Source: Burkholderiales bacterium
GTDB taxonomy: Bacteria > Pseudomonadota > Gammaproteobacteria > Burkholderiales > Burkholderiaceae_C
Direction: 5' to 3'
Length of the DNA stretch: 64,000 bases
Assembly (NCBI GenBank): GCA_025350145.1
Contig: JANXYH010000044.1
Coordinates: 1 to 64,000, forward strand
Part shown: in pieces, positions 55,174 to 64,000 of the stretch
How positions within the stretch are numbered: position 1 is the first letter of the stretch
Layout: every line of letters begins with the position of its first letter
Made by a program: the position numbers and the translations under genes
Notes under the pieces: generated by a model
Told to the model about the DNA's origin: nothing
What the model saw: the letters and a program-made list of their open reading frames with translations, nothing else
The model's database searches: none

Positions 55174-57317
55174 GGCCGCGCAGTATCCGGCAGTGCTGCG
55201 GCGGCGGCGGCCTGGCGTGGCACGGCCAGGGGCAGGGTGAAGCGGAACACCAGACCGCCGCCACTGCCATCGGCGCGGGCGGGCAGGTTCTCATGGTCGA
55301 TCACGCCACCATGCTGTTCGATCACGGTGCGGCACAGCGACAGGCCCAGCCCCATGCCCTCGCCCTTGGTGGTGAAGAAAGGTGTGAACAGGCGCTGCGC
55401 CACCTCGGGCGCGATGCCCGGTCCCTGGTCGGTCACGCTGAACGCCGCCCAGCCGCTGCGCCCTGGGCCGGCAGCCGCGCCGCCGCCAACCCAATCGACG
55501 CGCAAGCTCAGCACCCTTTGGGCGACGGGTGTGCCCCCGTCCATCGCCTGGATGCCGTTGCGGGCCAGGTTCAGCAGCACTTGCTCAAGCATGGTCCGGT
55601 CGACCCTGACCTGCGGCGCCGGCTGCGGCAGTTGCAACTCGATCCGGGTGCCGCTGCCGCGCGCCTGCATCCGCACCAGCGGCATCACCGCCTCGAACAA
55701 CTGGTCGACGGCGACGACTTCGAACGCCTGGTCGCGGCGGCGAACGATGTCGTGCACGCTCTTGATCACCCGGCCGGCGCGCTCTGCCTGCTCGGCAATC
55801 CGGCTCAAGGCCTGGTGCAGCAGGCCGGGCAGGTCGGGGTCTGGCTTGGATCCGGCGCCGGTCGCAGGCGAGGCAGCGCCGGCAATCAGGTTGAGCGAGC
55901 CGGTGGCGTAGCTGGCGATGGCCGACAGCGGCTGGTTCAGCTCATGGCTGAGCAGCGAGGCCATCTCGCCCATGCTGGCCAGGCGCGCGGTCGCCGCCAG
56001 CCGCTCCTGCTGCTGGCGCGACAAGGCCTCGACCCGACGCTGGTCGCTCAGGTCCAACACCGCGCTCATCCAGCCGGTGTGGCGGCCCTGGCCATCGACC
56101 AGCGGCGCCTCGTAGACCATGACCGGAAAGCGCTCTCCGCCGCGCCGCATGAATTCGGTCTCGACGCCCTCGCGCAAGGCGGTAGGCACGGCGCCGCCAG
56201 GCTCGCCCGCCACCGACCGCCGCTCGGTCTGGCGGCGCTGGTAGTCCAGCACCTGCTCGGCCGGCCAGTAGGGCGGCACATCGGCCGCCATCAGCGCCGC
56301 CGCATCGTGGCCGACCATCGCGCAAAACGCCGGATTGACATAGACGATGCGGCCAGCCAGATCGCGGGCGCGCAGGCCGGTGGACAAGGAGTCCTCCATC
56401 GCCTTGCGAAACGCCAGTGCCTCGGCCAAACGCGATTCGGCGCGCGCCCGGCGCCGGCCATCGCGCACCAGCAGCACGACCACGCAGAACAGGCCCATCG
56501 ACAGTCCCAGCACCAGCGCGGTGCTGAGGTTGGGAATCAGGCTGGGGTGGCGCTCGGCGGCGTCGACCCGCAGTTGCAGCGGCGCGCCAGGCAGGTCCAG
56601 CAGGCGCTGGGCAATGTAGATGCCGGCGCCGCGCGCCGAGCCGGAGCGGGCGAGTCGGGTACCGTCGGCCTCGACGATGCTCAGCTCATGGGTCTGGGCG
56701 TTGACCGGCAGGCGCAGGTCGTCGAGCAAGGCGCTCAAAACCACCGTGGCGACGATGTAGCCGGTCAGGTTGGCGCCGTCCAGCAACGGCTGGCACAACT
56801 GCATCACCTCCTGGCCCAGGCCGCCCAGCCCGGGCACAAACTGGCTGCGCGAATAGCGTGCGGCGCTGCTGCGGCGTGCAGCATCGCAGGTGGTCAGGGC
56901 CTCGCGTTCGAGCTCGGCCCGTGGCCAGCGCTCGAACACCGGGCGGCGCAGGGGCGAGTCGGCGGTCTCGGCCACGCGCCATTGGTGGTCGCGTCGCTCG
57001 AGTCGGCCAATGGCCGGGTAGCGGCGCAGCATCTCGGTCGCGGCTGCCGCCCAGGGCAGTTCGGCTGCATCACCGGCCGGCAAGGCCTGGATCGCCTGGA
57101 GCAGCGTCTGGCTGCGCTGGCGCAGGGCCGCGAGGGCCGCTGCGGCGACATCGTCACTGCGCTCCTGCGCCCGCGCCTCCTCGTAGTTCAGCGTCAGCAT
57201 CACCAGCAGGATTTGCGCCACCAGCAGCAGGACCACCAGGGCGGCCCACAACACCGCCCTGGGCGCCCGGCGAGGGCGCCCGTCGGTGGTCGCAGGCAGG
57301 GCAGGAAGTGGCAGCAT
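55170..57317 (-). CDS. PAS-containing sensor kinase, DctS/DctB-like
   Basis: 715 aa. TM1 (about 20-42), a periplasmic sensor of about 215 residues, TM2 (about 268-288), PAS (about 310-430, GRIVYVNPAFCAMVGHD), HisKA with phospho-acceptor His in LLSHELNQPLSAIASYATG (FixL/DctS type) and HATPase_c (NLARNGIQAMD, DQGPGIAPEVAQRL, GLGLSLCRTVIEQHGG). DctS-like kinases sense C4-dicarboxylates; location next to maeB (divergent) fits malate or related acids, but the ligand is inference. Confidence 0.92.
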   Translation of the reverse strand: MLPLPALPATTDGRPRRAPRAVLWAALVVLLLVAQILLVMLTLNYEEARAQERSDDVAAAALAALRQRSQTLLQAIQALPAGDAAELPWAAAATEMLRRYPAIGRLERRDHQWRVAETADSPLRRPVFERWPRAELEREALTTCDAARRSSAARYSRSQFVPGLGGLGQEVMQLCQPLLDGANLTGYIVATVVLSALLDDLRLPVNAQTHELSIVEADGTRLARSGSARGAGIYIAQRLLDLPGAPLQLRVDAAERHPSLIPNLSTALVLGLSMGLFCVVVLLVRDGRRRARAESRLAEALAFRKAMEDSLSTGLRARDLAGRIVYVNPAFCAMVGHDAAALMAADVPPYWPAEQVLDYQRRQTERRSVAGEPGGAVPTALREGVETEFMRRGGERFPVMVYEAPLVDGQGRHTGWMSAVLDLSDQRRVEALSRQQQERLAATARLASMGEMASLLSHELNQPLSAIASYATGSLNLIAGAASPATGAGSKPDPDLPGLLHQALSRIAEQAERAGRVIKSVHDIVRRRDQAFEVVAVDQLFEAVMPLVRMQARGSGTRIELQLPQPAPQVRVDRTMLEQVLLNLARNGIQAMDGGTPVAQRVLSLRVDWVGGGAAAGPGRSGWAAFSVTDQGPGIAPEVAQRLFTPFFTTKGEGMGLGLSLCRTVIEQHGGVIDHENLPARADGSGGGLVFRFTLPLAVPRQAAAAAALPDTARP

Positions 57318-57412
57318 GGGGCGCGGATTTTCGCCGACGGGCAGCCCGGAGCGGCCTCCTACAATCCGCCTCCCGCGACGCGCCCCGCGCGTGCAAACAG
57401 TGAGATGAACGC

Positions 57413-59707
57413 ATGCCGACGACGGACGAAAAGAGTGCGGAGCTGCGCCGCGCGGCGCTGGAATACCACCAGTTCCCGACCCCGGGCAAGCTCGCCATCC
57501 ATGCCACCAAGCAGATGGTCAACCAGCATGACCTGGCGCTGGCCTACTCGCCCGGGGTGGCCTTTCCCTGCCTGGAAATCGCCGCCGACCCGGCCAAGGC
57601 CTACGACTACACCGCCCGCGGCAACCTGGTCGCGGTGGTGACCAACGGCAGCGCCGTGCTCGGCCTGGGCGACATCGGCCCGCTGGCGGCCAAGCCGGTG
57701 ATGGAAGGCAAGGCGGTGCTGTTCAAGAAGTTCGCCGGCATCGATGTCTTCGACCTCGAGATCGCCGAGCCCAACCTGGACAAGCTGGTCGACGTGATCG
57801 CGGCCTTGGAGCCGACCTTCGGTGGCATCAACCTCGAGGACATCAAGGCGCCCGACTGCTTCTATGTCGAACGCAAACTGCGCGAGCGGATGAAGATCCC
57901 GGTCTTCCACGACGACCAGCATGGCACCGCGATCGTGGTCGGGGCGGCCCTGCTCAATGGCCTGAAAGCCACCGGCAAGAAGATCGACGAGATCAAGCTG
58001 GTGACCTCGGGCGCCGGGGCTGCGGAACTGGCCTGCCTGGGCCTGCTGCTCAAGCTGGGGCTGCCGCGGCGCAACATCTTCGTCACCGACCTGGCGGGCG
58101 TGGTCTACAGCGGGCGCCAGGAGTTGATGGACCCGGACAAGCTTGAATTTGCCCAGGACACGGCGGCGCGCAGCCTGGCCGAGGTGATCGTCGGCGCCGA
58201 TGTGTTCCTCGGCCTGTCGGCCGGCGGCGTGCTCAAGCCGGCGATGGTGGCGGCGATGGCAGCCCAGCCCTTGATCCTGGCGCTGGCCAATCCGACCCCG
58301 GAGATCCTGCCCGAAGAGGTCCAGGCGGTGCGTCAGGACGCGATCATCGCCACCGGCCGCAGCGACTACCCGAACCAGGTCAACAACGTCCTGTGTTTCC
58401 CCTACATCTTCCGCGGCGCGCTTGACTGCGGCGCCACCACCATCACCGACGCGATGGAGATTGCGGCGGTGCACGCCATCGCCGAGTTGGCCCAGGCCGA
58501 GCAGAACGACGTGGTCGCCGCCGCCTATGCCGGCGTGAGCCTGAGCTTCGGCCCCGAATACCTGATTCCCAAGCCCTTCGACCCGCGGCTGATGATGATG
58601 ATCGCGCCGGCGGTGGCCAAGGCGGCGGCCGAATCGGGCGTGGCCAGCCGGCCGATCCTCGACTTCGACGCCTATGTCGAACGCTTGAAGAGCTTCGTCT
58701 ACGCCTCGGGCAACACCATGCGGCCGATCTTTGCGGTCGCCAAACGGGCGACGAAGAAGGCCATCGCGTTTGCCGAGGGCGAGGACCAGCGCGTGCTGCG
58801 CGCGGTCCAGGTGATCGTCGACGAGGGCCTGGCCAGGCCCTGGCTGGTCGGCCGTGCGGCCGTGATCGAGCAGCGCCTGAAGACGCTCGGCCTGCGCTTG
58901 CAGGCCGGCCGCGATTTCGAGGTCGTCAACGTCGACAGCGACACCCGCTACCGCGACTACTGGCAGACCTACCACCGCCTGGCCGAGCGCCGCGGCGTGA
59001 CCGAGCAGTTCGCCAAGATCGAGATGCGCCGCCGCCTGACGCTGATCGCCGCGATGCTGCTGCACAAGGGCGAGGTCGACGGCATGATCTGCGGCACCTG
59101 GGGCACCACCGCCCAGCACCTGGCGCACATCGACCAGTTGATTGGCCGCCGCGCGGGCGTCAACACCTACGCCTGCATGAACGGGCTGATCCTGCCCGGG
59201 CGCCAGGTGTTCCTGGTCGACACCCATGTCAACTACGACCCGAGTGCCGAGGAGCTTGCCGAGATCACCGTGCTGGCGGCCGAGGAGATGCGCCGCTTCG
59301 GCGTGGCGCCCAAGGCGGCACTGCTGTCGCACTCGAATTTCGGCTCCTCGGACCTGCCCTCGGCGCTGAAGATGCGCGCCGCGCTGGCCCTGGTCCAGCA
59401 GGCCGCCCCCTGGCTGGAGGTCGACGGCGAGATGCACGGCGATGTGGCGCTGGACGCCGGCGCCCGCCACGACATCATGCCGCGCTCGACCCTGAGCGGC
59501 GAGGCCAACCTGCTGGTGCTGCCCAACATCGACGCCGCCAACATCGCCTACAACCTGCTCAAGACCGCGGCCGGCGGCGGCATCGCCATCGGCCCGGTGC
59601 TGCTGGGCGCGGCCAAGCCGGTGCACATCCTGACCTCCACCACCACGGTGCGACGGATTGTCAACATGACCGCGCTGACGGTCGCCGACGCCAACGCCGC
59701 GCGCTGA
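57413..59707 (+). CDS. maeB: NADP-dependent malic enzyme MaeB (malic enzyme-phosphotransacetylase fusion)
   Basis: 764 aa. The N-terminal malic enzyme part (about 1-430) carries [31 protein letters not shown] and [17 protein letters not shown] (NADP site); the C-terminal phosphotransacetylase-like domain (about 435-760) starts [17 protein letters not shown] and is usually regulatory, binding acetyl-CoA. Oxidatively decarboxylates malate to pyruvate for gluconeogenic growth and NADPH. Divergent from the DctS-like kinase over 95 bp. Confidence 0.96.
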   Translation: MPTTDEKSAELRRAALEYHQFPTPGKLAIHATKQMVNQHDLALAYSPGVAFPCLEIAADPAKAYDYTARGNLVAVVTNGSAVLGLGDIGPLAAKPVMEGKAVLFKKFAGIDVFDLEIAEPNLDKLVDVIAALEPTFGGINLEDIKAPDCFYVERKLRERMKIPVFHDDQHGTAIVVGAALLNGLKATGKKIDEIKLVTSGAGAAELACLGLLLKLGLPRRNIFVTDLAGVVYSGRQELMDPDKLEFAQDTAARSLAEVIVGADVFLGLSAGGVLKPAMVAAMAAQPLILALANPTPEILPEEVQAVRQDAIIATGRSDYPNQVNNVLCFPYIFRGALDCGATTITDAMEIAAVHAIAELAQAEQNDVVAAAYAGVSLSFGPEYLIPKPFDPRLMMMIAPAVAKAAAESGVASRPILDFDAYVERLKSFVYASGNTMRPIFAVAKRATKKAIAFAEGEDQRVLRAVQVIVDEGLARPWLVGRAAVIEQRLKTLGLRLQAGRDFEVVNVDSDTRYRDYWQTYHRLAERRGVTEQFAKIEMRRRLTLIAAMLLHKGEVDGMICGTWGTTAQHLAHIDQLIGRRAGVNTYACMNGLILPGRQVFLVDTHVNYDPSAEELAEITVLAAEEMRRFGVAPKAALLSHSNFGSSDLPSALKMRAALALVQQAAPWLEVDGEMHGDVALDAGARHDIMPRSTLSGEANLLVLPNIDAANIAYNLLKTAAGGGIAIGPVLLGAAKPVHILTSTTTVRRIVNMTALTVADANAAR

Positions 59708-59882
59708 TCTGGCGCCGCCGCCGGGCCGGCAGCGGAGCCCGTGGCGCCTTGCCGCCGGCGCCGCTTGTAAAATCATTGTCACAAGCCTTGACAGGCCAGA
59801 AATCACTGAGAAACGGTAGCGCCCCGCGCAGGTGAGCGCCCACTCAATCCCTTACAACATGCCCAAAATTGAGGCAGCGGGC

Positions 59883-59911
59883 TTGAGTTTTTTGGACCCC
59901 TCCGGTAACAT
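59883..59911 (+). promoter_or_regulatory. Promoter of the ribonuclease/barstar pair
   Basis: TTGAGT (59883-59888), 17-bp spacer, TAACAT (59906-59911). It is the only good sigma-70 match in the 230-bp gap after maeB. The start codon lies about 25-35 bp downstream. An earlier TAAAAT near 59767 in the same gap is a second possible -10 without a good -35. Confidence 0.6.
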
Positions 59912-59937
59912 CGCGGCTTCAGCGTTCAAGGGTTTCG

Positions 59938-60441
59938 GTGGATTTGAGCATGCGGTCGCCAATCGATTGCGGCATGGCAGATGCGGGGCGCGACATCCGC
60001 GCTGTCGCGCCTTTTTGCAGAACCGGCGGTAGCCGCAGTACCGGCGAATTCAGCAGGTGCGGCGGATGGCGTCGGGCGATGCTGCTCACAGCCGCACTGC
60101 TGGCCCTTGGCCTTGGCGGCAAGGCGCAGGCCAAGCCCCATGCCGACTTCAGCGAGCCGGTGGCGCTGAGCACCCTGCCCGCCGAAGCCCGTCAAACCCA
60201 CCGCCTGATCGAATCCGGCGGGCCTTTTCCGTATGCCAAGGATGGCGTGGTATTCGGCAACCGCGAGCAACGCCTGCCGCGCCGCCCGCGCGGCTTTTAC
60301 CGCGAATACACCGTGCCCAGCCCGCAAGCCCAAGACCGCGGCGCACGCCGCATCGTCTGTGGCGGCGAGCAGCCCAAGTTACCCGAGACCTGTTATTTCA
60401 CCGCCGACCACTACGCCAGCTTCAAACGCATTGCGCCGTGA
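59938..60441 (+). CDS. Secreted guanyl-specific ribonuclease (barnase/RNase N1 family)
   Basis: Up to 167 aa. Signal segment RRAMLLTAALLALGLGGKAQA, then a microbial RNase domain: LPAEARQTHRLIESGG, FGNREQRLPRRPRGFYREYT (catalytic Glu), GARRIVCGGEQ (catalytic Arg) and YFTADHYASFKRI (catalytic His). All three residues corresponding to barnase Glu73, Arg87 and His102 are present. Start choice is open: GTG 59938 with AAGGG 5 nt upstream, ATG 59950, or ATG 60079 directly at the signal core. The barstar gene follows after 54 bp. Secreted RNase for scavenging or competition. Confidence 0.9.
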   Translation: MDLSMRSPIDCGMADAGRDIRAVAPFCRTGGSRSTGEFSRCGGWRRAMLLTAALLALGLGGKAQAKPHADFSEPVALSTLPAEARQTHRLIESGGPFPYAKDGVVFGNREQRLPRRPRGFYREYTVPSPQAQDRGARRIVCGGEQPKLPETCYFTADHYASFKRIAP

Positions 60442-60495
60442 CCGGGCCAGCCCACAACGACTACACGCTCACTGATTTCGACAAGGATAGCGACC

Positions 60496-61062
60496 ATGCT
60501 GCTCCAGACCACCCGCCCCAACATCGTTCAAGCCATCCGCGCCTACCGGGTTGACGACCTGATGCACGCCGCCCAGGCGGCGGGCCAGCATTTTCTCTAT
60601 GCCAACTTGACCGTGGCGCAGTCCAAACAGGACGTGCTCGACAAGATCGCCGAGGCCTTCTTGTTCCCGCTGCATTTCGGCAAGAACCTCGACGCGCTGT
60701 ACGACTGCATGACCGACCTGGTGCACCGCTCGGGCGCGCAGCCCGGCTTCGTGGTGGTGCTGGAGCAGTTGCCCGACAACCCGCGCTTTGACCGCGAGGC
60801 ACGCGAGCAGTTGCTGGACGCGTTCCGCGACGCGGCCGACTACTGGGCCGAGCGGCGCATTGCGTTCCGCTGCTTCTACAGCTTTGCCGTCGCCCGCAGC
60901 GCCGAGACCAGCGCCTGGGAACGCATCAACGACCTGCCCCAGGCGCCCGAAAAGCCTGCGCCCAAGGCGGCGCCCAAGAACGGCGTCAACCCCAACTTCG
61001 GCATGAACATGCCGATGATGAGCAGCGCCTTCGACACCGCGATGTGGTTGACAGCGGCCTGA
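60496..61062 (+). CDS. Barstar-family ribonuclease inhibitor
   Basis: 188 aa, cytoplasmic, protecting the cell from the adjacent ribonuclease. Barstar fold: FLYANLTVAQSKQDVLDKIA, then FGKNLDALYDCMTDLV, where the Asp residues match the barnase-binding helix. It is longer than the 90-aa Bacillus protein by a C-terminal extension with PKAAPKNGVNPNFGMNMPMM. AAGGA precedes the ATG. It ends in a good terminator. Confidence 0.92.
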   Translation: MLLQTTRPNIVQAIRAYRVDDLMHAAQAAGQHFLYANLTVAQSKQDVLDKIAEAFLFPLHFGKNLDALYDCMTDLVHRSGAQPGFVVVLEQLPDNPRFDREAREQLLDAFRDAADYWAERRIAFRCFYSFAVARSAETSAWERINDLPQAPEKPAPKAAPKNGVNPNFGMNMPMMSSAFDTAMWLTAA

Positions 61063-61091
61063 TCCGCAGACGCGCTCGACCCACCCAAAAC

Positions 61092-61114
61092 AGCGGCCTG
61101 CGGGCCGCTTTTTT
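61092..61114 (+). terminator. Intrinsic terminator of the barstar gene
   Basis: Perfect 7-bp stem AGCGGCC/GGCCGCT, loop TGCG, followed by T6. It lies 30 bp after the barstar stop and 4 bp before the end of convergent rsmA. Confidence 0.9.
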
Positions 61115-61117
61115 CGC

Positions 61118-61870
61118 TCAAAGGGCCTGCGCCAGCGCCACGTATTCGGCCACCGGCACCTCCTCGGCGCGCCGTTGCAGATCGAACGATCCGCCAAAGC
61201 CGCGCGCCTGCAGCCACCGCCCCAGCGAATGCCGCAGCAGCTTGCGGCGCTGCGAGAACGCGCTCGTGACCAACTCGCGCAGCAGCGCTTGGTCGAGCAC
61301 CGGCGGCGTTGCCAGGGGGAGCATCCGCACGACGGCGGAATCGACCCGGGGTGGCGGATCGAACGCATCCGGCGCCACATCCAGCAGCGACTCGATCTGG
61401 TAGCGCCATTGCAGCATCACCGACAGCCGGCCGTAGTCTTTGCCGTCCGGGCCCGCGGCCATGCGCTGCACCACTTCCTTTTGCAGCATCACATGCTGGT
61501 CCAGCACCAGGTCGGCCACGTCCAGCAGGTGGAACAGGATCGGCGTGGAGATGTTGTAGGGCAGGTTGCCGACAACGCGCAGCCGCTGGCCTGGCAACTG
61601 CAAACTGCGAAAGTCCACCCCCAGCACATCGGCCTCGACCACCTGAACGCCGGGCCGGGCGCGCCAACGCGCGGCCAGATCGCGGTCCAATTCGACCACC
61701 GTGAGTGCCCCGCAGCGCTCCAGCAGGGGTTGCGTCAGGGCGCCCAGTCCGGGCCCGATTTCGAGCAGCGCCTGGCCCGGCCGCGGATCGATCGCACGCA
61801 CGATCCGGTGGATCACCCCGGCATCGGTCAGAAAGTGCTGGCCGAAGCGTTTGCGCGCCTGGTGTGCCAT
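61118..61870 (-). CDS. rsmA: 16S rRNA dimethyladenosine transferase RsmA (KsgA)
   Basis: 250 aa; dimethylates A1518 and A1519 of 16S r[38 protein letters not shown] (SAM site), [18 protein letters not shown] (NLPY catalytic motif). pdxA, commonly between surA and rsmA, is not present; instead there is a 91-bp gap. Confidence 0.96.
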   Translation of the reverse strand: MAHQARKRFGQHFLTDAGVIHRIVRAIDPRPGQALLEIGPGLGALTQPLLERCGALTVVELDRDLAARWRARPGVQVVEADVLGVDFRSLQLPGQRLRVVGNLPYNISTPILFHLLDVADLVLDQHVMLQKEVVQRMAAGPDGKDYGRLSVMLQWRYQIESLLDVAPDAFDPPPRVDSAVVRMLPLATPPVLDQALLRELVTSAFSQRRKLLRHSLGRWLQARGFGGSFDLQRRAEEVPVAEYVALAQAL

Positions 61871-61961
61871 TCAAACCGGCCCGGCTGCGGCGGCGCGTGG
61901 ATTGCGCCCGAGCCTCATCTGGCGCCGGGCGGGCAGACGAGAAGGCAGACGGGAAACCGGC

Positions 61962-63290
61962 TCACAACGGCGGTTCGCGGAACTCGACATAGGCCCGCAG
62001 CCGAAGCTCCTTGGCCCATTCGTCGAAGGCCTGGGCGAACTTCTGCTCGCGCAACTGGTTGCGCGCCTGCTCGCGCAACTCCTTCAACTCGATCACCGCC
62101 TCGCGCCGCTCCAGCACCTGGATCAAATGCAGGCCGAAGCGGGTCGGCACCGGCGCCGAGATGCCGCCGAGTTCGAGCTTGTTCATCGCCTCCTCGAACT
62201 CGGGCACGAAGTTGCCCGGCGAGGTCCAGCCCAGATCGCCGCCAGCGCTGGCGCTGCCGTCCTCGGAGACCTGGCGCGCCAGCTCCTCAAACGTCTTCTC
62301 AGCACGCTCGATCTGGCGCCGCAAATCGTCCAGGCGCCTGCCCGTCGCCTGCGCCGCGCCCGGGTCGCTGAGCCGCAGCAGGATGTGCCGCGCATGGGTC
62401 TGGTTGATCCGCCCGATGGCGCCATCCTTGCGGTCGATCAGCTTCAAGACATGGAAGCCGGCGCCGCTGCGCACCAGGTCGGGCGCGATCTGGCCGGGCG
62501 CGAGGGTGCGCACCGCCGCGACGAACAAATCCGGCAGGCGCTTCTGGGTGCGCATGCCGATCTCGCCGCCCAAGGCCTTGTTGCCGTCCTCGCTCAACTC
62601 GGCCGCCACGGCGGCGAAGTTCTCACCGCCACGCACCCGCGCCAGGGCCTTGTCGGCGAGCGCGCGGCGTTGCGCCAGCTCGGTTTGGCTGGCGCCCTCG
62701 GGCAGGCCGATGAGGATCTGCGCCAGGTTGTACTCGGCCTCTTCGTTGGCCGCAGCGCGGGCGTCGTCGAGAAATTTCTCGATCTCAGGATCGCTGATGC
62801 GGATGCGCGACGAGACCTCGCGCTCACGCACCCGCTCCATCAGGATCTGGTCTTTGATGTTGCTGCGAAAGCGCGCAAAGGCCAGTCCCTCGGCCTTGAG
62901 CCGCTCGCGCAATTGCGCCAGCGTGATCTGGTTCTGCGCCGCCACATTGGTCACCGCCCGGTCCAGCTCCTGCTCGTCCACCTTGGGGCCGTTGTCGCGG
63001 GCAAACGTGACCAGCACCCGCTCGTCGATCAGCGCATCTACCGCCTGCTTGCGCAGCGCATCTTCCTCGGGGACGCTCTGGCCGGCGCGGCGCGCCTCGG
63101 CCCGCGCCCGCTCCAGCCGCTGCTGCACCTCGATGGCCGTGACCAATTCGGTGTTGACCACGGCGACGATGTAGTCGGCGGTGGTGGCGCGGCTGCCTTG
63201 CGCAATCGCGCCGCCGGGCGACAAGGGCAGCAAAAGTACAGCGGCCGCGCCGAGCAGGCTGCGACAAGACGGGATCAAACGCTCAAGCAT
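61962..63290 (-). CDS. surA: Periplasmic chaperone/peptidyl-prolyl isomerase SurA
   Basis: 442 aa. Signal peptide (about 1-31, cleavage near AIAQG), N-terminal chaperone domain (YIVAVVNTELVTAIEVQQRL), two parvulin domains (about 175-275 and 290-390; AEYNLAQILIGLPEGAS, ARHILLRLSD and GGDLGWTSPGNFVPEFEEAM) and a C-terminal helix. Escorts outer membrane proteins, including LptD, to BAM. The start at 63290 (MLERLIPSCRSLLG) is chosen as the n-region of the signal peptide; the open frame to 63332 covers a G-rich tandem repeat. Confidence 0.95.
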   Translation of the reverse strand: MLERLIPSCRSLLGAAAVLLLPLSPGGAIAQGSRATTADYIVAVVNTELVTAIEVQQRLERARAEARRAGQSVPEEDALRKQAVDALIDERVLVTFARDNGPKVDEQELDRAVTNVAAQNQITLAQLRERLKAEGLAFARFRSNIKDQILMERVREREVSSRIRISDPEIEKFLDDARAAANEEAEYNLAQILIGLPEGASQTELAQRRALADKALARVRGGENFAAVAAELSEDGNKALGGEIGMRTQKRLPDLFVAAVRTLAPGQIAPDLVRSGAGFHVLKLIDRKDGAIGRINQTHARHILLRLSDPGAAQATGRRLDDLRRQIERAEKTFEELARQVSEDGSASAGGDLGWTSPGNFVPEFEEAMNKLELGGISAPVPTRFGLHLIQVLERREAVIELKELREQARNQLREQKFAQAFDEWAKELRLRAYVEFREPPL

Positions 63291-63302
63291 CGCAAACCAG
63301 GT

Positions 63303-63330
63303 AGTGGGGAGTGGGGAGCGGGGAGTGGGC
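63303..63330. repeat. Short tandem heptamer array (GTGGGGA)
   Basis: Three to four units of GTGGGGA/GCGGGGA between lptD and surA. Such slippage-prone tracts are common in high-GC intergenic DNA; no function is evident. Confidence 0.6.
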
Positions 63331-63336
63331 AAGCGT

Positions 63337-64000
63337 TCATCGCTCAGAGGCCGGGGCGGGCACGGATCCGCTGCCCGACCGGGGCTCGCGCAACAGGCGG
63401 TAGCCGGGGATATTGTCCTTCAACACCTGCAGCGGGTTGGAGCCCAGGCGCGACAGCCCGACCAGTTCGAGTTGCAACATCAGCCGGGTGGTGGACTCGC
63501 TGCGACCGGTAGACAGCCGCTCCGAGACGATCCGCCCGATCCAGCAGCCGGCGTCGTACTCCAGGCCGGCGACCGAATCGGTGACGCGGCTGTCCTTGAG
63601 GCTGTAGTTGACCCGGCCGACGGCAAAGAGCGTGCCGCCACAGCCACCCGAGGCGCCCAGCGGCCGCGCCGTGCCGTTGTAGACCGGCCATTGCCAGCCC
63701 ATCTCCAACTGCTCGGAGCGCTGGTTGACGATGTCCGAGGACAGGTTGCGGGCCAGCCGGTAGCCGCCGCTGAGGGTGCGAAACGGCCCGGGCGAGTAGC
63801 GCGCAGCGAGGATCGAACGCACCACCCGGCGGCTGTTCTGGTCGAACTGGGTCGAGCCGTCCAGGCGCCAATTCGGCAGCAAGGTGGTCGAGCCGTCGAG
63901 CAGCAGGTCCGACAGGTGGTGGGTCACCGGCACCGCGTCGGGCGTGACCAGTTGGTCGCGCAGCAGCAGCCGCTGGGCCAGGCCCAGGCGCAGGGTCTCG
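63337..64000 (-). CDS. lptD: LPS-assembly protein LptD (C-terminal part, 5' end outside window)
   Basis: The frame is open to the right edge; the last about 221 codons are present. Beta-barrel pattern of alternating polar/hydrophobic strands (LRLGLAQRLLLRDQ, NWRLDGSTQFDQN, LEMGWQWPVYNG) and the LptD_C region ending in QLELVGLSRLGSNPLQVLKD, with the late GLEYDAGCW cysteine that normally takes part in a disulfide. A variable Pro/Ser tail follows. Order lptD-surA-rsmA is conserved in proteobacteria. It works with LptE (encoded at 50724-51215). Confidence 0.93.
   Translation of the reverse strand, partial: ETLRLGLAQRLLLRDQLVTPDAVPVTHHLSDLLLDGSTTLLPNWRLDGSTQFDQNSRRVVRSILAARYSPGPFRTLSGGYRLARNLSSDIVNQRSEQLEMGWQWPVYNGTARPLGASGGCGGTLFAVGRVNYSLKDSRVTDSVAGLEYDAGCWIGRIVSERLSTGRSESTTRLMLQLELVGLSRLGSNPLQVLKDNIPGYRLLREPRSGSGSVPAPASER

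Noticed and set aside
54822..57641. 939-codon open frame antisense to the DctS-like kinase
   Set aside because: Overlaps the kinase and the start of maeB and has no domain pattern.

Overview
The window is chromosomal DNA from a high-GC betaproteobacterium. Gene content and order (fur/bamE-dapB-exbBD, leuS-lptE-holA, thiL-pgpA-pncC, lptD-surA-rsmA, glnE next to a nitrilase, ilvE next to a small zinc protein) point to Burkholderiales, most likely the Comamonadaceae/Sphaerotilaceae (Leptothrix-Rubrivivax-like) group. This placement is an inference from order and protein families, not from a search. Coding density is high, and the strong GC bias creates very long antisense open frames that are not genes.

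Layout. 1-1472: 5' part of a type I modification subunit gene (hsdM, running off the left edge) just past the 3' end of tRNA-Arg(CCG). 1618-5560: membrane-anchored cytochrome c5; purU with two small genes; an ECF sigma factor with its anti-sigma factor. 5613-7241: ilvE with a small zinc protein and a membrane protein. 7312-9948: divergent response regulator and sensor kinase. 10144-14915: orphan acyl carrier protein, radA-arfB-alr, and divergent lplT. 14947-21804: an unusual response regulator, a PEP/VPLPA-CTERM exported protein with a good RpoN promoter, an aromatic-type aminotransferase, and a BvgS/EvgS-like hybrid kinase. 21866-29778: an SDR gene beside a broken aldehyde dehydrogenase gene, then a five-gene peptide ABC transporter operon plus an amidase. 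29768-33188: a small exported protein, a membrane cyclic-nucleotide-binding protein, IS21-like remnants, and a HigB toxin gene followed by a HigA antitoxin fused to an ImmA/IrrE-type metallopeptidase. 33348-36950: MFS exporter, YciI/ECF42 sigma pair, glutathione transferase. 36994-41443: rhombosortase, glnE, nitrilase-family amidase. 41464-52342: fur divergent from bamE-dapB-exbB-exbD, then an inserted MBOAT/SGNH/TylF-type cassette, then leuS-lptE-holA. 52373-54434: thiL-pgpA-pncC. 54484-59707: a DctB/DctR-like two-component system divergent from the malic enzyme maeB. 59938-61062: barnase-type ribonuclease and barstar. 61118-64000: rsmA, surA and the 3' part of lptD.

How it fits together. 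Housekeeping blocks (envelope biogenesis: bamE, lptE, lptD, surA, pgpA, lplT; translation: leuS, rsmA, arfB, tRNA; nitrogen and amino acids: glnE, ilvE, dapB, alr, aminotransferase) are interleaved with accessory pieces. The accessory parts most worth a look are the HigB/HigA-metallopeptidase module beside insertion-sequence debris, the RpoN-promoted PEP-CTERM protein together with a separate rhombosortase (two C-terminal sorting systems in one genome), the polysaccharide O-acylation/methylation cassette that separates exbD from leuS, and a dispersed intergenic repeat found downstream of both radA and bamE.
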